Source: Cellulomonas phragmiteti (GTDB lineage: Bacteria > Actinomycetota > Actinomycetes > Actinomycetales > Cellulomonadaceae). Taken from it: a stretch of 64,000 bases of DNA. How positions within the stretch are numbered: position 1 is the first letter of the stretch; every line of letters begins with the position of its first letter. The DNA is taken from NCBI RefSeq assembly GCF_016862775.1, contig NZ_BONP01000011.1, positions 1 through 64,000 of the forward strand, in the 5' to 3' direction. Under the pieces are notes generated by a model. That model had not been told where the DNA came from. It ran no database searches and worked only from the letters and a program-made list of their open reading frames with translations. The translations under genes were made by a program, and so were the position numbers. This document shows, piece by piece, positions 26,784 through 36,003 of this stretch.

Positions 26784-28313
26784 TCAGTCCTCGCCGCGCT
26801 GGTGCAGCATGCGGGCGACCTCACCGATGGTCCCCGACATCGACGGGTACACGGTCGACGCCTCGGCGACCTCGTCGGCGGTGAGGCGGTGCGTGACGGC
26901 CAGCGTGAGCGGGAAGATCGACTCGCTCGCCCGGGGGCCCACCACGACGGCGCCCAGGACGGTGCCTGTCCCGGAGTGCGCGAAGATCTTCACGAACCCG
27001 TCGCGCACGCCCAGCATCTTCGCGCGCGGGTTGCGCGACAGCGGCAGCATGCTCGTCCGGTAGTGCGTGCCCATCGCCTGCAGCCGCGTCTCGGACAGGC
27101 CGACGGTCGCGATCTCGGGCGCCGTGAAGATGTTCGCGGAGATGCCGCGGAGCGCGAGCGGGCGCACCGCGTCCCCCAGCGCGTGCGACATGGCGATGCG
27201 CCCCTGGGTGGCGGCCACCGACGCCAGCGGCAGCACGCCCGTGCAGTCGCCGGCCGCGTACACGCCGCGCACGTTGGTCCGCGAGACCTTGTCGACCTCG
27301 ATGTGCCCCGACGGCGTCACGCGCACGCCCGCCGCCTCGAGGCCCAGGTCGCGCGTGGTCGGCACGGAGCCGACCGCGAGCAGCACGTGCGACCCCTCGA
27401 CCGTGCGGCCGTCCTCGAGCGTCACCACCACACCGGCGGCCGTGCGGCGCGCGGCCGCCGCCCGTGCACGGGACATGACGGTCATGCCGCGCTGGGTGAA
27501 CACGCGCTCGATGAGCTCGGCGGCGTCCGCGTCCTCACCGGGCAGCACACGGTCCCGGCTGGACACCAGCACCACGTCCGCGCCGAGCGAGGTGTAGGCA
27601 CCGGCGAACTCGGCGCCCGTCACGCCCGACCCGACCACGATCAGCCGCTCCGGCAGCTCGGTGAGGTCGTACATCTGCGTCCACGTGAGGATGCGCTCGC
27701 CGTCGGGCCGCCCCTCGGGCAGCACGCGGGGTGTCGCGCCGGTCGCGAGCAGGACGACGTCGGCGGTCAGGACGTGCTCGCGCCCGTCCTCCGCGGTCAC
27801 CGCCACGTGCTCCGCGTCGACCAGCCGCCCGGTGCCCGCGATCACGTCGACGCCCTCCCGGTCGAGGCGACCGCGGATGTCCGCGGACTGCGCGGCCGCG
27901 AGGGCCTTGACGCGCGCGTTGACGGCAGGCATGTCGATGCGGTGCCGCAGCGCGGCCGCGGCGGGCGCGCCGCCCTCCGGGGCGGCCGCTCCGTCCGCCA
28001 GACCGTCGAGCCGGATCCCGAGCTCGGGGGCGCGGTCGGCGATGGTCATCCACTCGGCCGTCGCGATGAGGGTCTTCGACGGCACGACGTCGGTGAGGAC
28101 CGCCGAGCCCCCGAGACCCGCCCGCTCGACCACCGTCACGTGCGCGCCCAGCCGCCGGGCGACCAGCGCCGCCTCGTACCCGCCGGGGCCGCCGCCGACG
28201 ACCACGACGCGGCCGGCAGCGGGCGCGTCGGGGGCGTCGCGCACGGTCGACGCGGCGGTGGGTGCCGGCACGTGGGACTCGTCGGGGGTCGCGGCGGTCT
28301 GCTCACTGGTCAC
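26784..28313 (-). CDS. lpdA: FAD-dependent NAD(P)H-quinone dehydrogenase, LpdA type
   Basis: A dihydrolipoamide-dehydrogenase-fold flavoprotein of 509 residues. An extended N-terminus (1-33) precedes the FAD-binding [19 protein letters not shown]. Where true lipoamide dehydrogenases have the CxxxxC redox disulfide, this protein reads [15 protein letters not shown] (66-80) without cysteines. That is the trait of mycobacterial LpdA (Rv3303c), which reduces quinones. The NAD(P) motif [13 protein letters not shown] and the FAD segment [10 protein letters not shown] follow. The GTG at 28313 was chosen; it is divergent from the purine phosphorylase gene. Confidence 0.9.
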   Translation of the reverse strand: MTSEQTAATPDESHVPAPTAASTVRDAPDAPAAGRVVVVGGGPGGYEAALVARRLGAHVTVVERAGLGGSAVLTDVVPSKTLIATAEWMTIADRAPELGIRLDGLADGAAAPEGGAPAAAALRHRIDMPAVNARVKALAAAQSADIRGRLDREGVDVIAGTGRLVDAEHVAVTAEDGREHVLTADVVLLATGATPRVLPEGRPDGERILTWTQMYDLTELPERLIVVGSGVTGAEFAGAYTSLGADVVLVSSRDRVLPGEDADAAELIERVFTQRGMTVMSRARAAAARRTAAGVVVTLEDGRTVEGSHVLLAVGSVPTTRDLGLEAAGVRVTPSGHIEVDKVSRTNVRGVYAAGDCTGVLPLASVAATQGRIAMSHALGDAVRPLALRGISANIFTAPEIATVGLSETRLQAMGTHYRTSMLPLSRNPRAKMLGVRDGFVKIFAHSGTGTVLGAVVVGPRASESIFPLTLAVTHRLTADEVAEASTVYPSMSGTIGEVARMLHQRGED

Positions 28314-28342
28314 GGCACCATCCTGCCCGGCGCGGGCGTGGT

Positions 28343-28348
28343 TAGCCT
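28343..28348 (+). promoter_or_regulatory. -10 box (TAGCCT), leaderless start of the PNP gene
   Basis: The hexamer ends 7 nt before the ATG at 28356. Confidence 0.5.
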
Positions 28349-28355
28349 GTTCCCC

Positions 28356-29231
28356 ATGAGTGACGTCTCCCCCGCCCGCGACCTGACCGGCGGCGCCGTG
28401 CCCGACCTCGACGACCCGACGACCGACCCGTTCGACGTCGCCCGGCTCGCGGCGGAGGTGATCGCGCGCCGCACGGGCGTCGAGAAGCACGACGTCGCGC
28501 TCGTGCTGGGGTCCGGGTGGGGCGGCGCGGCCGACCTGCTGGGCGAGACGGTCGCGGAGCTGGCCAGCCACGAGGTGCCCGGCTTCTCGCGGCCCGCCGT
28601 CGCCGGCCACGTCGGCACGCTGCGCTCGGTGCGGATCGCGGGCGACGGCGACCGGCCCGACCGGCACGCCCTGGTGCTCGGGTCGCGCACGCACCTGTAC
28701 GAGGGCCGCGGCGTGCGGCGCGTCGTGCACGGGGTGCGGACGGCGGCGGCGGCCGGGGCCTCGACGGTCGTGCTGACCAACGGGTGCGGCGGCCTGAACC
28801 CCGCCTGGGGGCCGGGCACGCCCGTGCTCGTCCGCGACCACCTCAACCTCACGGCGACGTCGCCGCTCGAGGGAGCGACGTTCGTCGACCTCACGGACCT
28901 CTACTCGCAGCGGCTGCGTGCCGTGGCGCGCGAGGTCGACGCGTCGCTGGACGAGGGCGTGTACGTGCAGTTCCCCGGCCCGCACTACGAGACGCCGGCC
29001 GAGGTCGCGATGGCCGGGCGCCTCGGAGGCGACCTCGTCGGGATGTCGACGACGCTCGAGGCGATCGCCGCGCGGCATGCCGGCCTGGAGGTGCTGGGCA
29101 TCTCGCTCGTCACCAACCTGGCCGCCGGCATCAGCCCCGAGCCGCTCGACCACGCCGAGGTCCTCGCCGCCGGCCGCGCCGCCGGCCCGCGGATCAGCGC
29201 GCTGCTCGCGGAGGTCGTCCGACGGTTGTGA
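28356..29231 (+). CDS. punA: Purine-nucleoside phosphorylase
   Basis: It splits inosine and guanosine (and deoxy forms) with phosphate to base plus (deoxy)ribose-1-phosphate. At 291 residues it is the trimeric type: [32 protein letters not shown], and [12 protein letters not shown] with the substrate-site Glu, then [13 protein letters not shown] and SLVTNLAAG. The sugar phosphate product can enter the mutase encoded next. The order PNP then phosphohexomutase matches mycobacteria (deoD-pmmB). Confidence 0.93.
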   Translation: MSDVSPARDLTGGAVPDLDDPTTDPFDVARLAAEVIARRTGVEKHDVALVLGSGWGGAADLLGETVAELASHEVPGFSRPAVAGHVGTLRSVRIAGDGDRPDRHALVLGSRTHLYEGRGVRRVVHGVRTAAAAGASTVVLTNGCGGLNPAWGPGTPVLVRDHLNLTATSPLEGATFVDLTDLYSQRLRAVAREVDASLDEGVYVQFPGPHYETPAEVAMAGRLGGDLVGMSTTLEAIAARHAGLEVLGISLVTNLAAGISPEPLDHAEVLAAGRAAGPRISALLAEVVRRL

Positions 29232-29271
29232 GGTGCGCGCGCCCGACGCTGCCGCGGCGGTGCCCCACCAG

Positions 29272-29277
29272 TAGGTT
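29272..29277 (+). promoter_or_regulatory. -10 box (TAGGTT), leaderless start of the mutase gene
   Basis: The hexamer ends 6 nt before the GTG at 29284. Confidence 0.5.
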
Positions 29278-29283
29278 GGAACC

Positions 29284-31209
29284 GTGAGCACCACCGACCA
29301 CGACGACGTGCTCCGCGGGGACGCCCCGCCGGCAGCAGAGACAGCCGAGCCCGCGGACGCCGCCCCGGACGACTGGGAACGCCTGGTCGCCCAGGTCGAG
29401 GACTGGATCGCCGACGACCCCGACCCGGTGACGGCGGACGAGCTGACCCGGCTGCTGCGGACGGCGCGGCAGACCCCGGAGCCGGGGGCGACCGAGCCGC
29501 TCGCGGACCTGGTGCGCACCGACGCGGACGCCGCCCGCGCCGACCTCGCCGACCGGTTCTCCGGCCTCCTGCAGTTCGGCACGGCGGGCCTGCGCGGTGC
29601 GCTCGGCGGCGGGCCCCACCGCATGAACCGCGCGGTCGTGATCCGCGCCGCGGCCGGGCTGGCGGACTTCCTGCTCGGCGAGCTGGAGGGTGCGTCGCCC
29701 GCACCGCGGGTCGTCGTCGGGTACGACGCGCGCCACAACTCCCACCGGTTCGCGCTCGACACGGCCGCGGTCATGACGGCTGTCGGCATCGAGGTCCTGC
29801 TGCTGCCGCGCCCGCTGCCGACACCGGTGCTCGCGTCGGCGGTGCTGCGGTTCGACGCCGACGCGGGGGTCATGGTCACCGCGTCGCACAACCCGCCGCA
29901 GGACAACGGCTACAAGGTGTACCTCGGTGGCCGGATCGTGACGGACGCCGGACGGGGTGCGCAGATCGTGCCGCCGGCGGACGCGGCGATCGCGTCCGAG
30001 ATCGCGCACGTCCCGTCGGCGGCGTCGGTGCCGCGCGCGGCCTCCGGCTGGACGGTGCTCGGCGAGGACGTCGTCGAGGAGTACGCGCGCCGGGCCGCGG
30101 CCGTCGCGCCCGGCGGCGACCCGGCCGCCCGGTCCCGCCTCAAGGTCGTGCTCACCCCGCTGCACGGGGTCGGTGGGGCCCTGACGCAGGACGTCCTGCG
30201 CCGCGCGGGCTTCGGGGACGTGACGCTCGTCGCCGAGCAGGCCGAGCCCGACCCCGACTTCCCCACCGTCGCGTTCCCCAACCCCGAGGAGCCGGGCGCG
30301 ACGGACCTCGCCCTCGCGCTCGCCTCGTCGCTGCGCGCGGACCTGGTGGTCGCGGTCGACCCGGACGCCGACCGGTGCGCCGTCGCGGTCCTGGACCCGC
30401 GCGCGCACGTCCCGGCCGTCGGGCCGCAGACCCCGCAGGCCGACGGCTGGCGCATGCTGACCGGTGACGAGGTCGGCGGCCTGCTGGGCGCGGACGCGGC
30501 GCACCGGGCGCGGGCGGCCCGCTCCACCGCGGGGACGCGGCCCACGCTCGCCAGCTCGATCGTGTCGTCCCGCCTGCTCGCGGCGGTCGCCGCCGACGCC
30601 GGGCTGCACTTCACCCCGACCCTCACCGGGTTCAAGTGGCTCTCCCGCGTCGACGGGCTCGTCTTCGGGTACGAGGAGGCCCTCGGGTACTGCGTCGACC
30701 CCGCCCACGTGCGCGACAAGGACGGCATCTCCGCGGCGGTGCGGGTGTGCGACCTGGCGGCGCGGCTCGCTGCGCAGGGGCGCACCCTGGTGGACGCGCT
30801 CGACGACCTGGCCCGCGCCCACGGGCTGCACGCGACCGGCCAGGTCAGCGCCCGCTTCACCGACCTCAGCCGGATCGGCGCGACCATGGCGGCGCTGCGG
30901 GAGCGGCCGCCGACGCACCTGGCCGGCTCCCCCGTCGTCGAGGTGGTCGACCTGGCCGCCGGCACGGAGGACGACCGGGGCGGGTTGCCGCCCACGGACG
31001 GCCTGCGGCTGCTGACGGCGGACGGGACGCGGGTCGTCGTGCGCCCGTCGGGCACGGAGCCGAAGGTGAAGGCGTACCTCGAGGTCATCGTGCCGGTCGC
31101 CCGCGACGCGGACCGCGCGGCCGTCGACGCCGCCCACACGACGGCGCGTGCGCGCCTGGACGAGCTGGCGGCCGACGTGCGCGCGGCGCTGGGCCTCGAC
31201 GGGGGCTGA
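29284..31209 (+). CDS. Phosphohexomutase/phosphopentomutase (alpha-D-phosphohexomutase family)
   Basis: A large mutase of 641 residues, PmmB/PgcA-like, moving phosphate between C1 and C6 (or C5) of a sugar. Around residue 201 is the phosphoserine loop VTASHNPPQDNGYKVY. The metal site DPDADRC is near 359-365, the sugar loop GYEEALGYCVD near 459, and the phosphate-binding RPSGTEPKVKAY near the C-terminus. An acidic N-terminal extension of about 70 residues precedes the catalytic part. Downstream of PNP it may convert (deoxy)ribose-1-phosphate; hexose activity is equally possible. Confidence 0.9.
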   Translation: MSTTDHDDVLRGDAPPAAETAEPADAAPDDWERLVAQVEDWIADDPDPVTADELTRLLRTARQTPEPGATEPLADLVRTDADAARADLADRFSGLLQFGTAGLRGALGGGPHRMNRAVVIRAAAGLADFLLGELEGASPAPRVVVGYDARHNSHRFALDTAAVMTAVGIEVLLLPRPLPTPVLASAVLRFDADAGVMVTASHNPPQDNGYKVYLGGRIVTDAGRGAQIVPPADAAIASEIAHVPSAASVPRAASGWTVLGEDVVEEYARRAAAVAPGGDPAARSRLKVVLTPLHGVGGALTQDVLRRAGFGDVTLVAEQAEPDPDFPTVAFPNPEEPGATDLALALASSLRADLVVAVDPDADRCAVAVLDPRAHVPAVGPQTPQADGWRMLTGDEVGGLLGADAAHRARAARSTAGTRPTLASSIVSSRLLAAVAADAGLHFTPTLTGFKWLSRVDGLVFGYEEALGYCVDPAHVRDKDGISAAVRVCDLAARLAAQGRTLVDALDDLARAHGLHATGQVSARFTDLSRIGATMAALRERPPTHLAGSPVVEVVDLAAGTEDDRGGLPPTDGLRLLTADGTRVVVRPSGTEPKVKAYLEVIVPVARDADRAAVDAAHTTARARLDELAADVRAALGLDGG

Positions 31210-31220
31210 CGGCCTCAGCC
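31204..31220. terminator. Short palindrome spanning two convergent stop codons
   Basis: GGCTGA-CGGCC-TCAGCC contains the TGA of the mutase gene and the TGA of the CBM2 protein gene in its arms. It is weak as a terminator on its own. Confidence 0.3.
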
Positions 31221-33620
31221 TGCGCGGGCGCAGCGGACCTGCGGGACCGCCAGCGCCGCGTCGCCCTCGGCCGTGCCGTTGAACCCGAACGTCACGCTCG
31301 CACCGTTCGCGATCGACCCGTTCCACGACAGGTTCTCGGCGGTGATGGTGCTGCCGCTGCGCGAGAACTCCGCTCCCCACGAGTCCGCGATCTCCAGGCC
31401 GGGCGGCTGGGTCCACGTGAGGATCCACCCGTGCACGCCGGAGGTCGTCGCGGTGACCGTGATCTGGGCCTGCATCCCCCCGGGCCACGAGCCGGCCACC
31501 TGGTAGGTCGCCGTGCAGGCGCCCGCGGGGACGGCCGCCGGCGGGGGTGCCACGCCGGGCGACGACGCCGGCGGCGGGGGCGCCGGCGGCGCGGCGGCGG
31601 GCGGGGTCGTCGACGCCGGCGGCGGGCCCGCGGGGGCCGTCGGCGTGGGTGTGGCCGTCGCGCCGGGAGTCGGCTCGAGCGTGGGTGCCGCGGTCGCCAC
31701 GCCCTCGCTCAGGGTGGTCTCACCCGCCACGAACGGCGTGACCACCGGGTTGACGTCGGTGTCGACGGCCGCCGGGTCGCACACGGCGCCCGCCCGGTAC
31801 GACGTGTACGCGCCCGCGTCGCACGTGAACCCCACGACCGCGTCACCACCCACGAGCACCTGGCCGGACAACCGCGCCGTGCCGCGGACGACCGCGACGT
31901 CCCGCACGACCACGTTCCCCGTCAGCTCGGCACCGGACTCCACCCAGGCCCGGCCCTCGAGGCGCACGCCCGGACCGACGCTGGCGTCGCCCCGCACCAC
32001 GGCGCCCGCGGCGACGTGGGCGGCCGGGTCGACGTCCGCCGTGTCCGCGACCCAGCCGCCGCCGCTGGGGTGCCGGTGGCCGCCCGCCACGGGCGCCACC
32101 TCGGCCGGGTCGACCACGGCGGCGCCCGCGACGCGGAACTCGTACGGGTAGCGGGTGGTCTGCGCGAACCCCGTGGCCCCCGACGGCACGACCTCGGTGG
32201 GCGTCGCGGTCACGACGAGGTACACCTGGTCCTCGCCCGGGCGCAGCGCGAGCCGCACCTCGCCGTCGACCGCCTCGGTGACCGGGCTGTACCGGGGCCC
32301 GTCGGGTCCGACGGCGACGAGCCCGAAGCTCCAGCCCGGGTGGGCGCCCGCGAGCGCCTCGGCGTGGCCCCGGACCCGCACCCGGACGTCGGTGCCCGAC
32401 CCGTCGGGTTCCAGGCGCACCACGGTGTACCCGTACGCGGCCGGGGCGAACGTGCCCGTCACGCGGTGGTGGCCCGGGTCGTCCGGCACCGCCTCGGCGG
32501 GGGTCGTGCGGTGCGCCGCGAGGACCGGGTCGAGCTGCGCGAGCAGCGCGCCCGGCGCGTCCGTCCCGGTCACGTCGGCCACGGCTGCGCGCATCGCGTA
32601 CTGCGCGACGCGGCGGTTGAGCGCGGAGGGGTCGGACAGCGTCAGGCGCGCGTACGCCCCCAGCACGTGCTCGGTGTCGAGGGACTGGGTCCACAGGTCG
32701 TGCAGGAGCGTCGGCGCGGACCGCTCGGCCAGGTGCTGCAGGAGGAGCCAGCCGGCCGCTCCGTGGCGCGGGCTGCCCCAGGCGAGCTGCGGCGCCAGGA
32801 CGTGGTCCGAGACGTCGGCGTGCTCGTCCGGGACCGCGAGGGTCGCCAGGTAGGCCGAGGCGGCCGTGCGCAGCGTGTCCGCCGACCCGTCCGTCAGCCC
32901 GTGCCCGGGGTGGGCGGCCTCCGTCAGCCGCTGCAGCGCCTCCGCGACGCCGCGCGCGAGCTCCCAGGGGGTCCCGGTCGGCACCTGCAGCCCGGCGGCG
33001 GGCGACGTCGCGGCGTCGGCCGACGCGGCCTCAGCACCGTCGCGGGGCGGCGCAGCGGCGACCTCCGGCGTGGCCGACGCGGCCACCGCGGCGCCCGGGT
33101 CGAGGGACGGTGCGAGCACCGTGGGGTCGACGTGCAGCATCGCGACGCCGCCGACGACGGCTCCCCGCGTGAGCGGGCGGGCTTCCCCCGTCGTCGACAG
33201 GCCGCCGTCGACGGGCTGCACCACCGCTCCCGCCGGGGGCGCGCCGGGCCCCGCGGACCAGGTGCCGTCGACGACCACGAGGAGCTTGCGCGACGCGAGC
33301 GGCCCGTCCGGAGCGCCGAGGCCCACGACCCCGACGCCGAGCGCGTGCAGCGCCTCGAGCTGCGCGACGACGACGTCCGGGTCGAACCGCAGGCTCTCGG
33401 GCGCGGACGTCGGGTCGGGACCGAGCCGGTCGCCCCAGGCGAGCGCCACGTGGTCACCCTCACGCACGTGCGCGCTCTGCCACGCGACGCGCCAGCCCTC
33501 GGGCACGACGAGGTCCGGGGAGTCGCCCGCCCGGGGCCCGAGCGCCGAGGCGAGGACCGCACCGAGGGCGAACGCGACGACGAGCGCCACGACGAGGGTG
33601 CCGCGCCTGATCCGGCCCAT
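31215..33620 (-). CDS. Secreted multidomain protein with C-terminal CBM2
   Basis: An exported protein of 801 residues. Residues 9-28 are an N-terminal signal/anchor helix. Residues about 30-500 look like the Svx/AvrXca (DUF6055) family: VREGDHVALAWGD, then GSPRHGAAGWLLLQHLAER and LLHDLWTQS. Residues about 520-613 are Val/Gly/Asp hexapeptide-like turns that suggest a left-handed beta-helix. Residues about 649-702 are a Pro/Ala/Thr linker. Residues about 703-801 are a cellulose-binding CBM2 with terminal cysteines, GSWPGGMQAQITVTA, WILTW, SWNGSIANG and FGFNG. It probably binds plant cell-wall polysaccharide outside the cell; no catalytic residues are recognisable. The ATG at 33620 follows GGGAGGAG. 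Confidence 0.8.
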   Translation of the reverse strand: MGRIRRGTLVVALVVAFALGAVLASALGPRAGDSPDLVVPEGWRVAWQSAHVREGDHVALAWGDRLGPDPTSAPESLRFDPDVVVAQLEALHALGVGVVGLGAPDGPLASRKLLVVVDGTWSAGPGAPPAGAVVQPVDGGLSTTGEARPLTRGAVVGGVAMLHVDPTVLAPSLDPGAAVAASATPEVAAAPPRDGAEAASADAATSPAAGLQVPTGTPWELARGVAEALQRLTEAAHPGHGLTDGSADTLRTAASAYLATLAVPDEHADVSDHVLAPQLAWGSPRHGAAGWLLLQHLAERSAPTLLHDLWTQSLDTEHVLGAYARLTLSDPSALNRRVAQYAMRAAVADVTGTDAPGALLAQLDPVLAAHRTTPAEAVPDDPGHHRVTGTFAPAAYGYTVVRLEPDGSGTDVRVRVRGHAEALAGAHPGWSFGLVAVGPDGPRYSPVTEAVDGEVRLALRPGEDQVYLVVTATPTEVVPSGATGFAQTTRYPYEFRVAGAAVVDPAEVAPVAGGHRHPSGGGWVADTADVDPAAHVAAGAVVRGDASVGPGVRLEGRAWVESGAELTGNVVVRDVAVVRGTARLSGQVLVGGDAVVGFTCDAGAYTSYRAGAVCDPAAVDTDVNPVVTPFVAGETTLSEGVATAAPTLEPTPGATATPTPTAPAGPPPASTTPPAAAPPAPPPPASSPGVAPPPAAVPAGACTATYQVAGSWPGGMQAQITVTATTSGVHGWILTWTQPPGLEIADSWGAEFSRSGSTITAENLSWNGSIANGASVTFGFNGTAEGDAALAVPQVRCARAG

Positions 33621-33737
33621 GCCGCGTGCGTCTCCTCCCCGCGGGTGCGCACGCCGTCGGGTCGTCGGACCGGGTGCACCTGCTCGTGACCTACCTGGGT
33701 CGTCGGCCACGTTGCGAGTCGAACCGGACGACCGTCC

Positions 33738-33767
33738 ACCATCGTCCGACCTCGCGGCCCAAGTCAA
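33738..33767 (-). promoter_or_regulatory. Candidate promoter of the CBM2 protein gene
   Basis: On the minus strand TTGACT (33762-33767) is followed after 18 bases by GATGGT (33738-33743). It lies about 120 bases before the start, in a stretch (33710-33860) that is AT-richer than its neighbours. The -10 is weak. Confidence 0.3.
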
Positions 33768-33857
33768 CGCCCGATTCGTCCGGATCGCCGAGCATTCACC
33801 CGCCCGGACACCGAATTCTCACGCCCCTCTCATCACGGAGGGCCGATCCGGGTCCTC

Positions 33858-34574
33858 TCAGTAGCCCTCGTCGGCCGCGACCCCGGCGAGCACGGCCGCG
33901 GTGCCCGACAGCCCCAGGCGCGTCGCACCGGCCTCGAGCATCGCGAGGGCGTCGGCCGCCGTCCGCACGCCGCCCGAGGCCTTGACGCCCAGCCGGCCCC
34001 CGACCGTGCGGGCCATGAGCCGGACCGCGTGCACCGTCGCGCCACCGGCGGGGTGGAACCCGGTCGAGGTCTTGACGAAGTCCGCGCCCGCGGACTCGGC
34101 GGCCCGGCACACGGCCACGATCTCGTCGTCGGTGAGCGCGGCCGACTCGATGATGACCTTGAGCACCGTCGGAGCGGGGGCCGCGGCGCGCACCGCCGCG
34201 ACGTCGCGCTCGACGTCCTCGAACCGGCCCTCCTTCGCCGCTCCGACGTCGATCACCATGTCGACCTCGTCGGCGCCGTCGCGCACGGCACGCGCCGCCT
34301 CGGCGGCCTTGACGTCGCTGTGGTGCTTGCCCGACGGGAACCCGCAGACGGTCGCGACCAGCAGGTCCGGCGAGCCGTCCAGACCCACGGGGACCTCCAG
34401 CGGCAGGAACGACGGCGACACGCACACCGAGTACACCCCGAGCCGCACGCCCTCGGCCACCAGCGCCTCGACGTCCGCGCGCGTCGCCTCCGGCTTGAGG
34501 AGCGTGTGGTCGACGTGCCGGGCGAGCGCCACCGCGTCGAGCGGGGTCGGCTGGGTCGTGTCGTCGGTGGTCAT
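33858..34574 (-). CDS. deoC: Deoxyribose-phosphate aldolase
   Basis: It splits 2-deoxyribose-5-phosphate into acetaldehyde and glyceraldehyde-3-phosphate, finishing deoxynucleoside catabolism. The 238-residue protein has [42 protein letters not shown], and the Schiff-base Lys in [13 protein letters not shown], then [10 protein letters not shown]. The ATG overlaps the add stop (ATGA), and it ends the nucleoside operon. A 237-base gap without a gene separates it from the CBM2 protein gene. Confidence 0.95.
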   Translation of the reverse strand: MTTDDTTQPTPLDAVALARHVDHTLLKPEATRADVEALVAEGVRLGVYSVCVSPSFLPLEVPVGLDGSPDLLVATVCGFPSGKHHSDVKAAEAARAVRDGADEVDMVIDVGAAKEGRFEDVERDVAAVRAAAPAPTVLKVIIESAALTDDEIVAVCRAAESAGADFVKTSTGFHPAGGATVHAVRLMARTVGGRLGVKASGGVRTAADALAMLEAGATRLGLSGTAAVLAGVAADEGY

Positions 34575-35689
34575 GCGCGGTGCCTCCCGGGGCGTGCGGT
34601 GCCCGGCGTGCTCGCCGGGCGGACGATGCGGTCGACCAGCGCGCGGCGCTCGTCGTCGTGCAGGAACGTGTGCCGCGCGGCCGTGACCGTGACGTCGACG
34701 ACGTCGTCGAGCGTCCAGCCCGCCTCGCGGACCAGCAGGGCCAGCTCGCGCGACAGCGACGTCCCCGACTGCAGGCGGTTGTCGGTGTTGACCGTGACCT
34801 CGAACCCGGCCCGCCGCAGCGACGTCACCGGGTGGTCGGCGACCGACGTCGCCGCGCCCGTCTGGAGGTTGGACGACGGGCACACCTCGAGGGGGACGCG
34901 GCGGTCGCGCACCCAGTGCGCGAGGAGCCCCAGGCGCCACCCGCCGCCCGGGACGGCGTGCACGTCGTCCGCCACGCGCACACCGTGCCCCAGGCGCACG
35001 GCGCCCGCGACGTGCAGCGCCTCCGCCAGCGAGTCCAGCCCTGCCGCCTCGCCCGCGTGCACGGTCGTGGGGAAGCACGCGTCGCGCAGCACGCGGAACG
35101 CGCCCGCGTGCCGCGAGGGCGGGAACCCGTCCTCGGGCCCGGCGATGTCGAACGCCACGACCCCGGCGTCCCGGTTCGCCAGCGCGAGCAGCGCGATCTC
35201 ACCCGACCGGTCCGCCTGGCGCATCGCCGACAGCACCTGGACGACCCGGATGTCGTGACCGTCCGCGCGCGCGAGCGCCTCGCCCTCGGCGAACCCCTCG
35301 CGCACGGCGTCGACCACCTGCTGCAGCGTCAGGCCGCCCTGCAGGTGCTGCTCGGGCGCGTACCGCTCCTCGGCGTACACGACCCCGTCGGCCGCGAGGT
35401 CGAGCACCGCCTCCCGGGCGACGCGCCGCAGGCCGTCGGCGGACTGCATGACCGCGAGCGTGTGCACGAACGTCTCGAGGTAGCGCGGCAGCGAGCCCGA
35501 GCCCGCGGCCTCGACGAACCACCGGCCCAGGTCCTGCGGGTCGGTCGTCGGCAGGTCGTGCCCGACCTGGGCGGCGAGCTCGACGACCGTCGCGGGCCGC
35601 AGCCCGCCGTCGAGGTGGTCGTGCAGCAGGACCTTCGGCAGCGCGCGCAGCGCCGCGTCGAGGTCCACCGGTTCGTCGGGAGGGGTCAC
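34571..35689 (-). CDS. add: Adenosine deaminase
   Basis: It converts adenosine and deoxyadenosine to inosine and deoxyinosine. The 372-residue amidohydrolase has the zinc motif [27 protein letters not shown] with catalytic Glu, [18 protein letters not shown] and [14 protein letters not shown] (Asp zinc ligand). GTG at 35689 overlaps the stop of the small acidic gene upstream, and its stop overlaps deoC. The product feeds the purine nucleoside phosphorylase encoded elsewhere in the window. Confidence 0.94.
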   Translation of the reverse strand: MTPPDEPVDLDAALRALPKVLLHDHLDGGLRPATVVELAAQVGHDLPTTDPQDLGRWFVEAAGSGSLPRYLETFVHTLAVMQSADGLRRVAREAVLDLAADGVVYAEERYAPEQHLQGGLTLQQVVDAVREGFAEGEALARADGHDIRVVQVLSAMRQADRSGEIALLALANRDAGVVAFDIAGPEDGFPPSRHAGAFRVLRDACFPTTVHAGEAAGLDSLAEALHVAGAVRLGHGVRVADDVHAVPGGGWRLGLLAHWVRDRRVPLEVCPSSNLQTGAATSVADHPVTSLRRAGFEVTVNTDNRLQSGTSLSRELALLVREAGWTLDDVVDVTVTAARHTFLHDDERRALVDRIVRPASTPGTARPGRHRA

Positions 35690-35916
35690 GCGTCGGGGTC
35701 CTCGTCGTCGAGCGGGACCTCCACGGACTGCTCGACCACGTCGGCCTCCTCGGCCAGCCCGTCGCGGTCGGCGCGCGGGAAGTCGGGCACGTGCTCCTCG
35801 GCGTCGTGCTCGCCGGGGACGTCCGGCGACACGTCCGTCAGCCGCAGGGGCACGTCGGGGTCGACCGGGGCCAGCCCGGCGTCACGCCAGGACTCGGGTC
35901 CGGGGACGGTGCTCAT
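35686..35916 (-). CDS. Small acidic protein in the nucleoside operon
   Basis: A 76-residue soluble protein of unknown function, strongly acidic (many Asp and Glu, ending DDEDPDA) with repeated Val-Pro. The ATG at 35916 was chosen because AGGAGG lies 6 bases upstream. A longer frame from 35961 has no ribosome site. Its stop overlaps add by 4 bases and it lies 87 bases after deoA, so it is cotranscribed. I see no known domain and expect it to be largely disordered. Confidence 0.65.
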   Translation of the reverse strand: MSTVPGPESWRDAGLAPVDPDVPLRLTDVSPDVPGEHDAEEHVPDFPRADRDGLAEEADVVEQSVEVPLDDEDPDA

Positions 35917-36003
35917 GGCTCCTCCTGGAAGGTGGTCGGTCGTCGGCAGGACGTTCCTCATCGTGGCCTCCGGCTGCGGGGGCCGCGACCGGTGCGGGAC
36001 GGG

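Noticed and set aside
28338..28355. GGTTAGCCT resembling half a DtxR box before the PNP gene
   Set aside because: Only about half of the iron-box positions match. TAGCCT is better explained as a -10 box at leaderless spacing.
26430..29231. A 933-codon plus-strand open frame covering lpdA and PNP
   Set aside because: It runs in the PNP frame but, upstream of 28356, is antisense to lpdA with Arg/His/Asp-rich noise typical of GC-rich shadows. Only the part from 28356 is a real gene.
33621..33857. Cellulose-responsive CebR-type operator before the CBM2 gene
   Set aside because: No TGGGAGCGCTCCCA-like palindrome is present in the gap; only a weak sigma-70-type promoter is visible.
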